Assembly: GCA_024516035.1 (NCBI GenBank)
Contig: CM044960.1
Coordinates: 17,616,183 to 17,680,182, forward strand
Direction: 5' to 3'
DNA length: 64,000 bases
Source: Bactericera cockerelli
Taxonomy: Eukaryota; Arthropoda; Insecta; Hemiptera; Triozidae
The translations under genes and the position numbers were made by a program. The notes under the pieces are model-generated. The model saw only the letters and a program-made list of their open reading frames with translations, had not been told where the DNA came from and searched no databases. This document shows positions 1 through 15,110 of this stretch, one piece after another. How positions within the stretch are numbered: position 1 is the first letter of the stretch; each line of letters begins with the position of its first letter.

Positions 1-3000
1 CTTGTATATTATTAGAGTGATAATAAGTTTCTGAGCTAGAGCCTTAGAAGGGGTTAATAGAGGTCCATTTTTTATGATACCATTCATGACTTAGGAAATA
101 ATTGACAGTCAATTAGACAGTGGCTAGGGTTAACCAACTTTTGGCATTAATAGTTAGGTAGGTACTTTTGAATAATGTAAATTAATTTTTCACTTATTAC
201 AAGAGAGTCTTGAAAAATCTACATTTTAAATTTTTAATACACTGCACGATCATACTAATATTGTATACCTTCTGTACATTTGTTCTATTGGCATTTTTGA
301 CAGTATCAATTCGATTGCAATATTATAATGCTCATTATTTGATAATAAAAAAAAAATAAGCAAATAGAATTGAAGTACATACCGTATAAGCAGTTAAATA
401 TCCGGCATAAAGATGTAATAATAAATGTGTGCAGTACTGCATTGAAGAAAATGTCAGTATTTCTGGTCGCCCAGTACAGTTATTAGTTATGTAGATATAA
501 ACAGTACGGACAGACACAAGAAAATGGAACAATTCAAACTAATTTATTCGCTATTTATCTTGTAAAACTTATCAATAAAGAATAGTGTATAAGTATATTG
601 AAACATTAGTATGTACTTAGGATTGAAGAATAAGAAATATAGCACATAATAAGCAGAGTCCAGAATTCAGCTCCAAGCGATAACTTGATCGACAGGGTTA
701 GTAGAAAAAAGCACATTTCTGACTAGCAACTTTAGCTTCTGATGGGCAATTTTTATTGTTGCTCCAAAAAAAGCTTAAGGCAGCTGCAAAATTTACGTAA
801 TTTATTTCTTAGTAAAATAATAATATTTTATATGATTTGTAAAATATGAAATTATTGTAACACTCGATTCTCTATTTTCCAAGAAAATGCGTTGAGAATT
901 CTTAAAAAAAAAAAAAAAAAATAATTTCAAACGTTTTTAACAAGAACTTGTGAAATTACATGTAACGTCATTTAACGATTAAAATCAGGAGATTTTAGAA
1001 ATACTACGTTTTTGATGGTGCTGCGTTCGTCACACCCTGTATTTTGCGATCATAACTTTTTGCACAAAGAAAGCTAAATTACATTCTGCAAGTTGAATAC
1101 TCAGATTGTCCGTCTTCTCTCAGGATTAGAAGAAAATCTTGCGTCTCTTATCTCCAGCGCCAAGATTCTGGTTATCCCTCCGGCATCGCACCAGACGTTA
1201 TCTATTGGTTTTATTAATTGTTGCTTTGGTATCTCCGGAGAGGGTTGACTGGGAGGGCAATCCCACGTCCCAAGCAACCTCTCGAGACAGGTGAGCAAAA
1301 TTAGTGGACGCGGCGGGATTCGATTCCGCCCCAGCGATCCTTGTGTGACTGATATCTAAATCTGACTTTTGCAAGTGGGCAGAATAGCTACCGACTCGGA
1401 CTTGTCAGCCCGTGGCCGTAGGTATTTGTTCTGCTTAGAAAACCTGAAAAGGTCTCTGTAATTTCTACCCATTAGACAATTTAAATAAAAAATCATTAGT
1501 CAATTTCATATTTGACACATAATAATACATGTAGATACCTATGTATAAATGTATTTATACGTATTTATGACTTGTATACCCACCGTCAGCCGTCAAAATA
1601 AAAATATCTAAAAAGTAGGCACCTGCGTTAAACATTTCATTCATTGGCATTTTATTGGTATAGTTTTTTACTCTCTCTCTCATTGCAAGTTTGAAGCAAG
1701 TAGATAGATAGTGTTGAGTTATTATTGATTTATCTTTATTCTTCTGTGTTCCAGGTAAGTTTGCTATCTCCCAAGATAAATTCATTTCCCATCGAATATG
1801 GGATGTTCATGTAAGTGTTGGCTTGTATTTTCTGTTTCCAAATATGATTTCTTGGTTTACACACATGAACTAAGCGGGACATTTTTATACTGAGAAGAGG
1901 TATTATTTGTGATACTCATCTGCTCTTGTGTTAAAAAGGTACCAATTCCATTGAAGATAATGCTTATATCATTATTAGGTATCTGAAGCGGTATCAAAAC
2001 CTTTTTATATGTTGGTTAATATTATGCTAGTAAAATACATGGATTAAAGTCAAAAGTAAGACCATGATATCATAAACTCAAAAGTTGAATAAGAATAGAT
2101 AAAGGCCCAAGAAGGGTTTAAAGTATATTTACACCAAGCAAAAGTATAAAACATATAAAGTTAGTAGACAATAGCGTTTCTTCAAAATACACTAATATAC
2201 CTACTGGTAATCAATAAAACCCCCTTCTCTTGATGAAAGAAGGGTTGAGGAAACGGTAGCAAATAACTTTAAACACAAAATTCATCCTTTCAATAAATGG
2301 GAAGGGAAGCAATAATAATATTTTTTAATGAAGACAAATAGAGAGGTCGTAATATCCCCCCAGTGCCTTCTACAGTACATAAAATAAACAATATTTACTT
2401 TGGAAAAAAAAGTCCAAAAACTACTAAAAATAAAGGGGTTGAAACACGGAAAATATAAAATACATTTCAGTGCACACAAAAAATATCTTGAATGTTCTTT
2501 CCTTCGACAGACTACCCTCACCTCCGCCCCTCAAGTATAAAAAGTTACGTCCTGTAAGGGAGAAAATCGGTAAATTATCATTTTCGTCGGGGCTTTTTAA
2601 ATTTGTTTAAAAAAAGTTTCAAAAATCCGGGAAACTCAACGACTAAACAAATAAAACAGACTGAGTTTTAATTTATTGGTTCTTACCCCACAGTTTTAAT
2701 TCGTTTAGAAAACTGTAAGAGACTTTAAAAAGACATTACCTACCCTGTGTCCTAGTCTTGCCAAGATTAACCATATTTTGTGTGACAAACTGTTCAGCAA
2801 TACAATCCTGTTTCCTTGTAATTTATTTGCAATTATTAGTACCTAACACCATCTGAGTAAAATTCTTGTGTTGTGTGAGAGGTATCTTACTTGGTTGGCG
2901 GTGGTATGTTCCCACTGATACACAGCTAGATAGGATCCAGCTAATAAAGTCTTGGACTTCAAAGTTCCACTCATGCACCGGTTGTCAAAGCTTGCTCAGT

Positions 3001-3394
3001 AAAAAATAAAAGTGCCCTTATTAGCATACCTGCAGGGTAGGTACAAGTGTGAGGTTACTTGTAATTATCCGCTCCGGTCATGATAAGACGCAGGCTAAGT
3101 GATAATGATGCCTGACAGTCGGACCACAGTCATTCGAATTTGCCTGTGAAAATGAAATGGAATAATAAACTGCTCATTTTTGTCACCTACTTAAAATACA
3201 CTCAGGAGAGAGACCTGTCCACTTGATTCAATTTGAATTTATTAGCCTCTTGACCTATCAGCATGAAATTCAGTATGGACTCAATGTAGTCAATGTACTG
3301 ACATGGCGGTATATTAGTGAGGGACAGAGCGAGCCTGTGTGAACCTACAGCGCGGACCCAAGCACTATTTCCTACATGCTGAATGTATAACAAA
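1..3394. other. No gene found
   Basis: AT-rich, with an A18 run at 904-921, a solo CACCCTGTA end at 1033-1041 and a GC-richer patch at ~1090-1420. That patch contains GGCGGGATTCGATTCCGCC, a small palindrome with a vaguely tRNA T-arm look. All reading frames are short and lack splice context. Confidence 0.6.
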
Positions 3395-3433
3395 ATCCCG
3401 CCACTGGCAAGAGACACTTGCCAGTGACGGGAT
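3395..3433. repeat. 17-bp-stem hairpin with one mismatch
   Basis: The arm ATCCCGCCACTGGCAAG (3395-3411) pairs with CTTGCCAGTGACGGGAT (3417-3433) around a 5-nt loop AGACA, with a single mismatch. It may be the centre or edge of a small inverted-repeat element; no ORF covers it convincingly. Confidence 0.9.
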
Positions 3434-4186
3434 CAGCTTTTGTCTGCACTGTCCAGGTTTAAAGTGAGAAAAAGGTATCTGCACTTCTAATTATCTTAAA
3501 AGGTGTAAACACTGTTTCATTCACGAAGATCTCTCTCATGGAACAGATGTGCAGTACTGCAGTAAGAAGGAATTACCAGTCATGGACGAAAAATCATTGC
3601 GGTCACAAAGTGCAAGCTTGTTTAGTTATATTATTTTGTCGATTATAGACCCTTGTAGTGGTACAGTGGTAGTCTATATTAAAAATACATTTTTAATATG
3701 AGATCTTGTTAGTCAGAACATAACTGTCAGAAGTCCAAGTATTGGACAGTACCTACACGCACAGGATTATGTAAATCGGAGTGTTAATAAAAACAAATGA
3801 CCCATGAAATAGCCGTAACCACACGGCAAATATTCAAAACCCTTGCACCTATTGAACGTACACCTATATTTCGTACATTCAAAAGTATCCATAAAAGTGG
3901 TTAATTAAAAATACTGAAATATCAAAAGTCAGAAACACCTTTTTGCCTGAGTCTTCCGCCTTGGCTACTCGTTGAGTGCCTTGAGACTGGCCCGGGGCAG
4001 TCCTGGCTCTGTGGACTCTGGATACTTCAGTGGCAGTACCACGATCTTGTGCCAAACCATTAACCAATCCCTTGTGGACAAGTTATCCCAAGTCATAAAC
4101 ATCTAATCAGAAATAGATTAATTAATTCCATATTTATTGAGAATGTAAATTGTTACAACGAGACTGCGGATGGCTGGATTGGCTAC

Positions 4187-4232
4187 CACATATTGTCTAG
4201 TGGTTACTTCATCGCATTGGGTTCAAACCTCT
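4187..4232 (+). other. tRNA-like fragment with A- and B-box-like words
   Basis: TGTCTAGTGGTTAC resembles an A box and GGGTTCAAACC (4219-4229) matches the B-box consensus exactly. Only about 12 nt separate them, much less than in a tRNA gene, so this is a shortened SINE head or a coincidence. Confidence 0.35.
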
Positions 4233-7200
4233 TCCGAGCTACAGTGGTCTCGGACTCTTACGATTGATAGTATTTATTGTGCTGGAGATAGTAAGTGCTT
4301 CATTATTACAATACATCATAATTTTACTGTAATTTAGCATTTTGTCAGTCTGTATACTATACTTACTGCTGAGTTATACAATGGACATAGTACATACTCT
4401 ACTCACTTGTTACATAGGTAATAGGTATGTACAATTGGACATAAATAAATCTCGTTCATTCTTTCGCAAATTATAAATTTTGATGTTTCTGCTGCTTCAT
4501 TGATCCGATAAAATTTTATTTCATGATGTGAAACAATTGCGAAAGACACCATCTGGGTCTTAAGAGGATGAAATTTATTAACAAACGAAAAAGTGAAAGT
4601 CTATTAAAATAATATCTGAACACAAAATGAGAACTTTATAATAAATTTGAATTTAAATTAAAAAGTTTCTTATTATCTTTTCTCATTCCTTGTCTTAATT
4701 GCCGAAAGTTTCATCAAATGGGGGTGGCTGGATGGTGGGTAGAGAAATATTGGTATATTTTGCTGAATAGTTTATTTTTTTGTTTACAAAAGTTTCTAAA
4801 GAACATTTAGGATGGCTGACCAAACAATGTACGAGTATTCAGTAGTAATTAGTAAATGTGTTTACTACATTATTTCTCCTACAACTATTAGAAAAAAGGA
4901 TTCCCTCCCATTTATATACTCTGATACGTATACCTCTCCTATCATTATTGGTTCATGTAAGATGTGGTTTTAGAATTAATTATGTAGATTCTAGGAAGAT
5001 CCGGGGTTAAATAACTGATTAATCTGATTAAAAACACCTTGAAGACTGACTCCTCCCAGGCTAGTAGTCTGAACCAGTCTTCTTCCACCTCACCACCGGC
5101 CTAGCTCTGACTTCCATATAATTGCTTACTTGGTATTCTAATTAGGCTTTAATTGCTTTCATAATTATTATTCCTTTCCTTCTCTCCTACTATTCCATTC
5201 CTGCTCCTTAATAGATAATTCTTTTCTTCTCTTCGGAAGTTGAGAAGCATTGTGGCTGTCTTAATTTGACATTTGAAATTATGATTTTGGTTTCCTCTGC
5301 AGCTTCATGAACTTTTCGACTCCGGTGTTTTCTATTCTGAAATATTATGATCTCTTTTCTTTCTGTTTTAATGAACTGTCTAGCGAGTCATTTTTTTATG
5401 TTTCTAGATAATATTTACGAGATTGTAACTATTATCTATTAGTATATTAGTTCATTCACTCCACTTTTTGGAACTTCTGTAGGTCTATGTTTATCTTTAT
5501 TATGTTATTTAATTTGAGGATCCATGCAAACATAATTACGTTTCCTTCATTTGCTAATGCAGAGGACTTTGATCTAATCCTGATCATTGCCAATAGAGGT
5601 AGCATTGAAGTAACTCCTCCCAACCTTATATTAGTGTCCATTTACTACGGACCTATTGATCGTACTGATTTGAACTGTTCGTACCTATTATACCAACTCC
5701 TTACAAGTTTTAAGGTTTGGTGAAAAGCTCTTGGGGGCTTGTAACTTGAGTCCTTTATCTCTCCTTGTACAAAGGACTATCTAATATTGTTCAATATTAG
5801 GTATTGTTATGGGGTGGGTGTCTCGTACATTTTCGTTATTTATACCGTTACCAAGCCTTTTCCAACACTTCAAATCAGATTTCTCCTTATGACCTTTATG
5901 AGGTTCATTGTTGTAACGCTTTCTACATGTCATACTCCGAGCCTCAGTGCTTCTCTTACGCAACCGGTGAACTAATTTCTTCACATGTCCTACATTAGAT
6001 ATGTTTGAGTTGACTGGCCACTCCTCTTTATTGATCTCATTAGAATAGATTGATTGTTGCCGATAATATCTTCAAGTTTTGTGGTCTGGAAGTCAAGTTG
6101 GTTGGAGAATGGATACACTTCATATACGTGAGCATAACAACTTAACGAGCAAACACTCGATTGACGTATTTGGTAAAGTAAAAGGCATGGACTATCTTTT
6201 GAATAGAATTGTTCTGCAGAGAATATAGAAGATTGTATTGTGCACATTTGGCATTGCTTCATCAAATCGTAATTGTTCACTCATAATATTAGGTCACCAT
6301 GATCTGTCAAAAGTCTTGCTAATATTCTTATATCTACATAATAATATAGAGTATTTTTGCCTATAAATAATGCCAGTATATTAGTAGGTAGCTATGCTTC
6401 AGCGTTGTGGGCCTCAGGCCTCAGGTTAGTCTTCCAAAATATCTTCTCTAACATATATTTTTTTGACTTTATATAATTCTATTAACTTTCATTTAGTTGC
6501 ATGTTAAGTATTTCAATTTCTGTTTACACTGAACTACCTATGTTGACAGTTAATTAAAAAATAATTATTATTTTTCCATTATTTATTAATATTACAAAAA
6601 TATTAAATTCGGCATAAGAATGATAGAGGGCGTTGAATTTTGGTTTTCTCATGTTATCCCATTTAGTAGTCTATAGGTACCAGCCGTCATATTTTGAGTG
6701 ATGTGTGGTGCTCGTCCGCTTACTGGGTATTGGGAAGTCTGAGGGCCGCCCATACTCAAGGAAAGGGTTACTTCTAATTTAAATGTGTTACTTAAGTTGA
6801 TTGTATCGCCTCGAGAGGAAATCATTAATATGTGCTCGTTGCTAGTATTCAGAAATCCATCTATTCTCTGCTCATCAGAGCCCATCCGTCAATTCGTGCT
6901 TCTTATATGCTCACGCTTAATTGAATCTAATTTAAACTGTTTACTTGTACTATTTCCAATGGGTTTTGTGTGCTACATAGATGAGTAAGCTGCTGATGCA
7001 AGGCTCTGAACTGGGAAGTGTGGGCAACTCTTGCTCTAAAGTTTCAGGTTTCATTTCTAATACTTCGAGGTGAGATTTAATATTTGATTTAATACCAGCT
7101 TGATGAATAGTATACATTTCTATTTTCGTATTTTTTTAATTTAACATGTCTAATAATTAGTTTGTGTTTTTAAATAAATAATTGTCAGTTATCGCTCTTG

Positions 7201-10200
7201 CAAGATATAGGTTCATACTCCTGTATTAATCAAATAAAGTTGGACCAAATATTAAACAAATCCACTGTATTCAATGGGTGTTTCATGCCTTCAATACTTA
7301 TTGGTAAAATAGTCATCCAGTACCTATGAATGTACTGTCATTAATAGAAATTAACATGACAACAATAAAAGATTCAATGTCAACGTATGTTAATCCATTC
7401 TCATTTAGTCCACCTACATAGTTGTCTAAGCAAATAGGTAAGTTACCATAAAACTCGCCAATTCCTCGCTACTGTACTCGTACACCACCCATGAACACTT
7501 GTTGAGATAAGGTATTTTATTGAACAACTACTCCCTTAGCAAATTACCCAACTATATCTCTAGTACATAAAATTCAAACGATATTTTTATTAGAATAGTT
7601 ATGGATTTTTTATTGCTATTGCAGATTTAGTCACATACCTATTAACTATTAAGTGAACAACATCTTTTATGCTCTGACTTACATCTAGATGTAGATGTTG
7701 AAATAAGAGGGATAAACCCATTCCATAACAGTGCAGAAGTAGTCCAATGGAACGGAGTTTCAGAGCTTTCGCTTTCAGAAGTTAGAACCTAAATAAATAA
7801 ATAAAAAACTTTGATTGTGTTTTTGGCTTTTGAGTCACTCTTAAGTGGTAACAAATTATAATATATCACATTTAATGTCACAGAAGGACTATTTAGCTAA
7901 ATGTAACATCGATCACCAATTCAAAATAGATGTGAAAAACTCATTACAAAAATTCACCTTGTGATGAGAACGCAGGACAGATTAGCTGTGTGTTCATCTC
8001 TTCCCATCTAATCCTGCTTTAATGTGTTTCGCTGGAATGAATAACGAACGAGTGAAATCTTATTTTAGTGTTTCACGAGGAAAATATACAAGAGACGAAT
8101 TTCTTCAAATTTCTCGCTCATCATGATTGTTATCAACGAGTCTTTAATGATTTTCTGCATGGAAGATTTGCCTCCAATCTCTCTCTTGTTTATGACAAAA
8201 TATGAAAGTAGAATCATAAAAATTTTCAACTTGTTTAACGCTAAGTGTTTAAGCTCCATTAAGACCCTATTATTTCTTTTCCATTTCTTACACACAATAT
8301 CATCATCAAGACTGCTGACAAGGAAACGTTTTTGTCTTAAATTTAGCTTTGTCTTAAATTGTGAGTGGAGTAGGGAAGACGCCCTGGCATTGTTAAAGTG
8401 GAGGGTGGAGGATTAGAACAGAGAGGGGGAGGTGGAGGTGAAACATAAAATTCCTCGCCTAACAATAATCACTCTGTGGCACCAAGATCTCTCGGAGATT
8501 CAATCATTTCAAAGTTGGAATTGAAATTGAAGCAAAATAATGAGCACTTTTCCCTTTTCAAATAACAAAGGACGTAGGGAGTACATGCTCGTATACTTGA
8601 GAAGGAACATTTCTTGCTTCTGTTGAACAGGCTCTTTTGAGTGGAGTGTTCAGTCAAGAATTCTCTAACAGAAATATCAGGACCACCCGAAGATCTAGCA
8701 TAAGAAGTTTCCCAGTGGAAAGAGATTTTGTGTTGTTGAAAACAGATCACTAATATGCTAAAATGGGCTTTTTAGTTAAGAACTATATCATTCTCTTAAT
8801 GTAAATAATATTCGTATTGTGGAAGTATATAATTTGATGGACGTTATTATTTTTAAACAAATGTAATATCTTTCAACTAATAACTGTCATTTGTCTACCA
8901 TTATTTTTATTGATAAAACTGTAAGTATAAGAAATTTATTTTAATCTGCACAGTACTACACCAGATTTTACCAGCACATAATCACAACTCTCAGCACATT
9001 GCTTTGCTTTCCTATCTGTGCAGGCTTTGTCTTAAGTGGTTACAGGGCAGAAGGGGAGATAATATATAAAGAGGAACTTTAGAGAAATACAAGGAACATA
9101 ATAAAACTGCTGAGTGCATGTAAAATTTATCTCCTTCAACCCAAGACATCCCCGGAAAGCCTCCCCACGTCATTTTCCTTTCGCCCGCAATTCAGCAGGA
9201 AAATTATTTGATTGTATTATTGTACATCGCCAGAATATACCTACATGTTTCCTGTTCATACTGTTCAGAGGGAAATAAAAGAAAATAACGACTGAGACAG
9301 GGAGAGAACATGAGAGCTGCATTTCTTTTTGAACAATCAAGTTGAGGAGAGACGAGAGGAGAAAAATGTAATAAATATATGTGTCTGCAAACAGGAGGGA
9401 GAGAAGAATAAAACGTAATTTTGATTTTGATTGATTGAAATGTTTTTTCTCTCGAGTAAATAAAATTGTGCCTCAGAATTCCTGACGCATTCTTGAGCCC
9501 TCGTGTGATAAGAATCTGGTTTGCGTGAAAAGAAAGTCGAGGAAGTTCCTTTGTAAAAGCCTTTTCTGATCCTACTAAATTTCTTGGAAATCTCAGGACA
9601 TTCTGTCAGAAAATCTACATAAATTCCTACCTACAGTCATTGAAACCCTAGAGACATGGGTATAGGTTTTTCATTTCAAATTTTGTATTCGAAATTAATG
9701 GAAAAATTACCTGCCTACTCTATTCAGTTCCAAATTCAGAATCTGGAAGCTATCTTTAATCTTAACCGTCGTATGTACGAGTACATTGTGCATAAACTAA
9801 AATGTTAACCTTTTAAAAGAACTCATGTTATTTCAAAACGAAAAACACATTGGTTAAGTGACTACAGTGATCTTTTCATCCAAAACACTCCCAGAATTCA
9901 TAATCACACATTGATAATATGCTGATTAGACCAGTAAACTTACATTAAACGGTTGAGTTATGCATCGTTCACATGCCCTTTCACCACAGTATTATGAACT
10001 ATGATTATTAGATCTATTAAATTACTATTAATAGCCCTACCAGCTGCAATGACCTTTGTAAATATCAAATAGGTTCAAGCGAGTGTATACTTAACAATTA
10101 ACAAGGAGTACTGATTGTTCCAGCTGACAATCCACCAGACTCAGCTTGTCAGGCAAAATTTTCTTGGCATATTTTGAATTTGTGTTTGCCAACGCTATTA

Positions 10201-13200
10201 GAATCCAAATAAAATCATTTGGGCACTGATTATCTATTTCTGAGATTTAGAAGAACAGGAAAGCGATATGAATAGGAAACAACTTGTTATGATCTATTTT
10301 ATATTTTTAAAAATGGATACATTATGAAGGTACTGGCGATACATAATAATTATGAAAGTGTTCCAAACTTGCATACGAATTACTCGTATTCGAATTTTTC
10401 TTGTCTAGAAAATCTTCCAGCAGTCGTTCCTGCTCATGGACTCATAATATGTTCCAAACGAAGGACACACCCAAAATACTGATAAACATTGGCAACCCAA
10501 TGGAGCATGCACTCCCTAACACACGACTCTGCCAGGGGACAACTGAGCCGTGTAGCAAGTGATCTCATCCGGATCCCATTTGCAATTTAATTCGCAAATT
10601 ATGTTTGCAATTTGCTCTTTAAGATATATTTTTCGCATTTTGAATAGCAACTGCACTCTTGTGTTAATGGACATGTGGTGTTCAACTATAATAGTTAGGT
10701 TGAGTATTGTGTGTCTGTTTCATTGAGAAGTGAGATTGTGTGTTCAGTTTTACACCAATGGATCGGTGTTTGGGTTGTGGCAGGAATCTTGATAGCTTGA
10801 CCTATGGCTCTTAATGTCTAAAACTATCTGGTGGTTTTCTTCTTCATTGCCATTTTAACAATTCTGTCATATAAAACTTTGGTTTAGTCACACTCGAGCA
10901 CGTCCTCATCCAATGAAATCACTGCAATACTAACGGATGCCTTCAGAACAACAGATTTGTTCATAAGTTTGGCTATTAGTTACACCGCAAGTTATTTATG
11001 GTTACATTTGCATACCTTCATAATATTATGGAATATTTTTATAATATAAGATGCTGTAATTATGCTTATCGTTAGGAATGGGTGGGTTGTACCCTATTGA
11101 TGATGGCTTGTATCTGCTAGCATATCTATTACCTTCATATTATAATTACCTGCATATTATACACCTGCTCAGATACCCTATCCTTCTACATAATATGTTG
11201 CTGGAATTACAGGTACTTTACCTATACATAGTTTTGTCGTTAGGGTGTGGAAGGTGTCGGGTTGGACTGTGGAAATAGCTGCAACTGTTGCGAGGTTAAT
11301 TACAATATTTCAAGAAAAAACATTACAATATACAATATAATTTTATTTATACATAATTTAGTGCATGAAAAGAAAAACATACTTGCATAGATCATGAAGT
11401 AAATACTTGTACACCAATTTCCTCAAAGCTACCACATAGTGTGTTAATCATACAAAGATTTGTAGAGCGTTTGGTTGAATTAAACTGTGTAAATGGTCTC
11501 AACTCTGGCAAGGTTAGTTGTAATTGCAGTAGATAGAATCATGTACTATCTAGATGTACTTCAAGTGAGCTTAGAACCATACGATGGTGATGAAATACTT
11601 CAACAGAGCTGCATGTGAAGTGCATTTCCTGCGGAAAGCTTGAGTCTCCGTTTTATAGTGGACTAATAAATTGAAGTTTATCTAGAGCTGTATAACATTG
11701 GATTCAGTGTCGCACAAGTCCTGCGCCAACCTTCAAATGTATTGTCAATGTCATGCGCGACATTCAGTAGACTTATGGAAATTATTTGAGACCTTCAACA
11801 CAAAGAAGTAAATTTCTTCTGACATTCTGAATTGGGAGGTTCCAGTAGCACTTTATTTATTTAGTAAAGAAAACTGGACTACGCCCTTTAATTTCTTAAT
11901 TTGTACTTGGGTCGGTAAAAAAGTAATGTGTCCTTTATGTCATTATGGCCTCGTAGCAAGCGCTTTCATGGGGAGATATGGTTTTTTATTGCGACGGTAT
12001 CTTGTCATAAGAGTCATCCTAGTGTCATTCAGAACTGGGCTACCGTGTAGAGATATTATTCCTATTAAAGCAACAAGAAGTTGTGAGAGCAATAATTTTC
12101 TAATAATTTTTAAGTGTGACGGACAGTATTTTCGATTTCCTGAATAATTAGGATTTCGATCATTGGGTACAGGTAATGACGTAGAGTTGAAATATGAACC
12201 AAAAGACCCTGGAGCCTAAAGGGATGACACAATGTTTAAAAGTAGTGGGATCTCTTCTGTTAAAGGGAAAACATGAAATAGATAAATATATTTCAAAGTG
12301 TCACTAAAGATTAAAATAAAACAGTCTCAATCGCGTACTCACTGAACTTTTTGTAACAGATGTTCTGCTTTTTAAGGTTCTCATAATAAATATTGTTATT
12401 TTTGAATTGTTATCTTTTATTATTGTAAAAGGCTTATATAAAAAGATGGTGTTTAATCAAGATAAAAAAACTTGTGTCTTCGTCTATGTTGGACGTTGCG
12501 CGTTGGTGGCATTAAGTGTAGTTCACTGTGGGATTTGTTATTTATTTTTCAGTCATTTTCAATTATGTTAGTGATTTGTTTAGCCAAAGCTCGATTGATT
12601 AAGTATAATTATGGTTTGCTCAAATCTCATCAGCAAATTTACTGTAGCTGCATTTCTTTGTAATAAGAGACAAATTTTAATATATTTTGATCAAGTTACA
12701 TTATGTCTTGGGTGGCTTCATGAGGATCGTCTCTTTGAGCCATTAGAGTATTGTAATTCTATTTTCTAGTGCTCAGTATTCAACTCCCTATAGTCGCCTC
12801 TGTATGTCTCCTTAATGTAGAATCAAATTTACTTGAATGTCTCTTCTTCTGCCTTTGTGTTTGCATAAAATTTTGGGTCACAAATGTCATTGTGCGTACA
12901 AAAAACCCTTGGGTGGCTTTTATGGGTGGTGGTTACTAGAGAGTCCCTTCGGTCGAGAGCCCTTTCGTAGGGAACCCTTTTATCTTTTTCCCTCGTATAT
13001 ACTTAACATTATCTCTAAACCCTGGGGCCATTTATAGGAGGATATAGACTTGGGAGAGAAAGAATAACATCCCGGTCTTATTTATTATTATTTTAATATC
13101 AAATTGTGTTTCTCTCAACCCTCGCTTGCTTTTATTTTATTCGTATGGGGGACTTTTTGAGGTAGCCTCAAGTCCAAATTATTTAAATATGATCCAAAAA

Positions 13201-14437
13201 GAAAATTTTATCTCTTCGAATGGCATTATATTTATGGTATCTGCATTCCATTTTTTTCTTCTTTCAATTAGGCTAATCCTCTTTGGTCATCCTGTATGTT
13301 GTGTTTCGTTATTTACCTAATTTCTTCTGCCGATGATCCATTATTAATTCAATTTTGTACGTATAATTATATTATACATGTATTTATGTTAAAGTTGAAA
13401 GTACATAATTATACGACACATGGAGGATTTGTCAGATAATCCTCACCAACTTAAGATCAAAGGAACAGAGGTAAAGACTGTTTGCTTATTCCAAAACACC
13501 AGTACCTATATGTAGAAGATATAATTATTTTTACCTCTAGTGTACCTTATTTGCAGAGGTGGAATATTACTCTCCCACTGTAGGTACCTGTTTCTTGCTA
13601 CCTGGTCCTACATTGTAAGTTCATCTGTTTAATCTTGTCCTCCAAATGTTTAATCCTCGGCGTTACTTTGAACATTTCTGCTTGGTTGGATACGGGAGAG
13701 GAAGTGGGGAACTTGAGATGTCTTCTCGTATTAGTTTGAATCCTGTTTTCATGAGTAGATGAGCAGAAACTGTTCCATTGAGGCTGAGGAACCCTGATAA
13801 ACTAAAAAGTAGAAAGCCCAATACAGGGAGACATGAGATTGGCTCTCGAAAAGAAAATCAGAATTTACGTAAATATGTCTTTTAGCTTCGTTTGAGATCA
13901 ATGATAGTACTGGATGAAGACACACTCCACCAATTTGTGTAGCCTACCACTACCTACTAGAAGTTACAATAAAGTAAAATTGCAAAGAAATGAGAGTTTT
14001 GTGTTTATGTGAAAGGGGCACTGCTTACACATCAACCTCTAGTTACTTTTTTTTGTTTGGTATTACCTGGTTAAACCTAATCTTCTCGGAAAATCCGCTT
14101 GAACAAACGAATAAGTTTTCATTTTAATGAAATATTTCACTGTGCCTCAGATTCATTAGCTGCCGGAACACATAGGAGTGGGGAAGGAGACAAAGTGGCG
14201 GCGTAATTGGAAGTCGCCTTGTTTGTAAAATGGTCACAAATCTCTGTCAATTATTCCTGATGGAGAAAGGCAAAACAAGAAAGAAGGGCAGCAAACGAAA
14301 ATCAGAACTGGAAATTAAATTACATCTCGCCGAGGACCGAGGCTTATTTTCGTTCATTTAACTTTGAATTGTCCCTCGTAACGTGTTTCCGAGCAAAGGG
14401 TCCGAAAGTTCACCCTTATCTTACCCTGTTTTCTTGC
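4233..14437. other. No gene found
   Basis: AT-rich sequence with many short random frames (up to ~97 codons), none with recognisable protein features. A (TAAA)n run lies at 7790-7806. I see no further element with both ends. Confidence 0.55.
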
Positions 14438-14586
14438 TTTTTTACTTTCCTTATCCTATAATAAGGAAAGTATTGTATTCGTCGGAAATTTGACCTACCC
14501 AGTTTTTCCCATTTCTGGACGAATCAAAGCCTCAGGATACAAAAAAAGTTGTTTTCAGCCATTGGTCCGTGCGTCTGTCTGTCTGT

Positions 14587-14619
<33 letters not shown>

Positions 14620-15110
14620 AACAGGATATCTCAAGAACGGTAAGAGCTAGAGACTTGAAATTTGGTATGGAAATTGATTTTATACACCAGACGAACCACG
14701 AAACTTTTGGTTGCAATCGGTCGCAGAATGCGGCCGCAGGGCCGCAAATATTGGCCGCAAGCGCCGTTTCTATGAATTGGTTAAAGATACAAAAAAAGTT
14801 AGAGAACAACATTTTCTTCGATTAAAAAAATAATAGGAGTCTATTCTGATCATTTTTTTGATATCTTGAACTTTTTTGAACTCGGCCCCAATTTACCGGT
14901 ATTTTGGGGGGGACCCACTTGGACTAACTTTTTTATTATTCATCCTAGATGGGAGTTGTGACATATCAAATCCAATGATTTTAAGGTGCTGATTACGAAT
15001 TTGATGTTTATTTTTAGCTAAATGTTACCTTTGAGTCACCAGTGGCTTTTGGTCCCGTTTCCATTCCTAATATGATAAGGAAAGTCGTGTGATGTTTACA
15101 CCAGATTTTT
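14438..15110 (+). mobile_element. ~670-bp dispersed repeat, copy 1 (ACTTTCCTTAT-ended)
   Basis: The body begins at 14444 with ACTTTCCTTAT, a few bases and then ATAAGGAAAGT, so the left end is itself a small hairpin. ATAAGGAAAGT recurs at 15075-15085 as the other inverted terminus. Homology with copy 2 (42269-42927, inverted) continues ~25 bp past that terminus to the words ACACCAGATTTTT. Inside are a GT-rich microsatellite (14583-14619), the motif ATATCTCAAGAACGGTA and a run of GGCCGC words. A 111-codon reading frame in it is mirrored in copy 2 and includes the microsatellite, so I do not call it a gene. The family is unknown; I suspect a MITE. Confidence 0.8.

Noticed and set aside
1325..1345. 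GATTCGATTCC in the 1.3-kb patch as a tRNA T-arm/B box
   Set aside because: The base before the T-loop is wrong, no A box lies at a proper distance, and no cloverleaf forms.
3879..4067. Minus-strand frame in a GC-richer patch
   Set aside because: No splice signals that fit the coding-looking part, and no recognisable protein.
14490..14825. 111-codon frame, with a similar 105-codon minus-strand frame at 42559-42876
   Set aside because: Both are the same dispersed repeat read in the same frame and run through the microsatellite. Similarity reflects repeat homology, not selection on a protein, as far as I can see.
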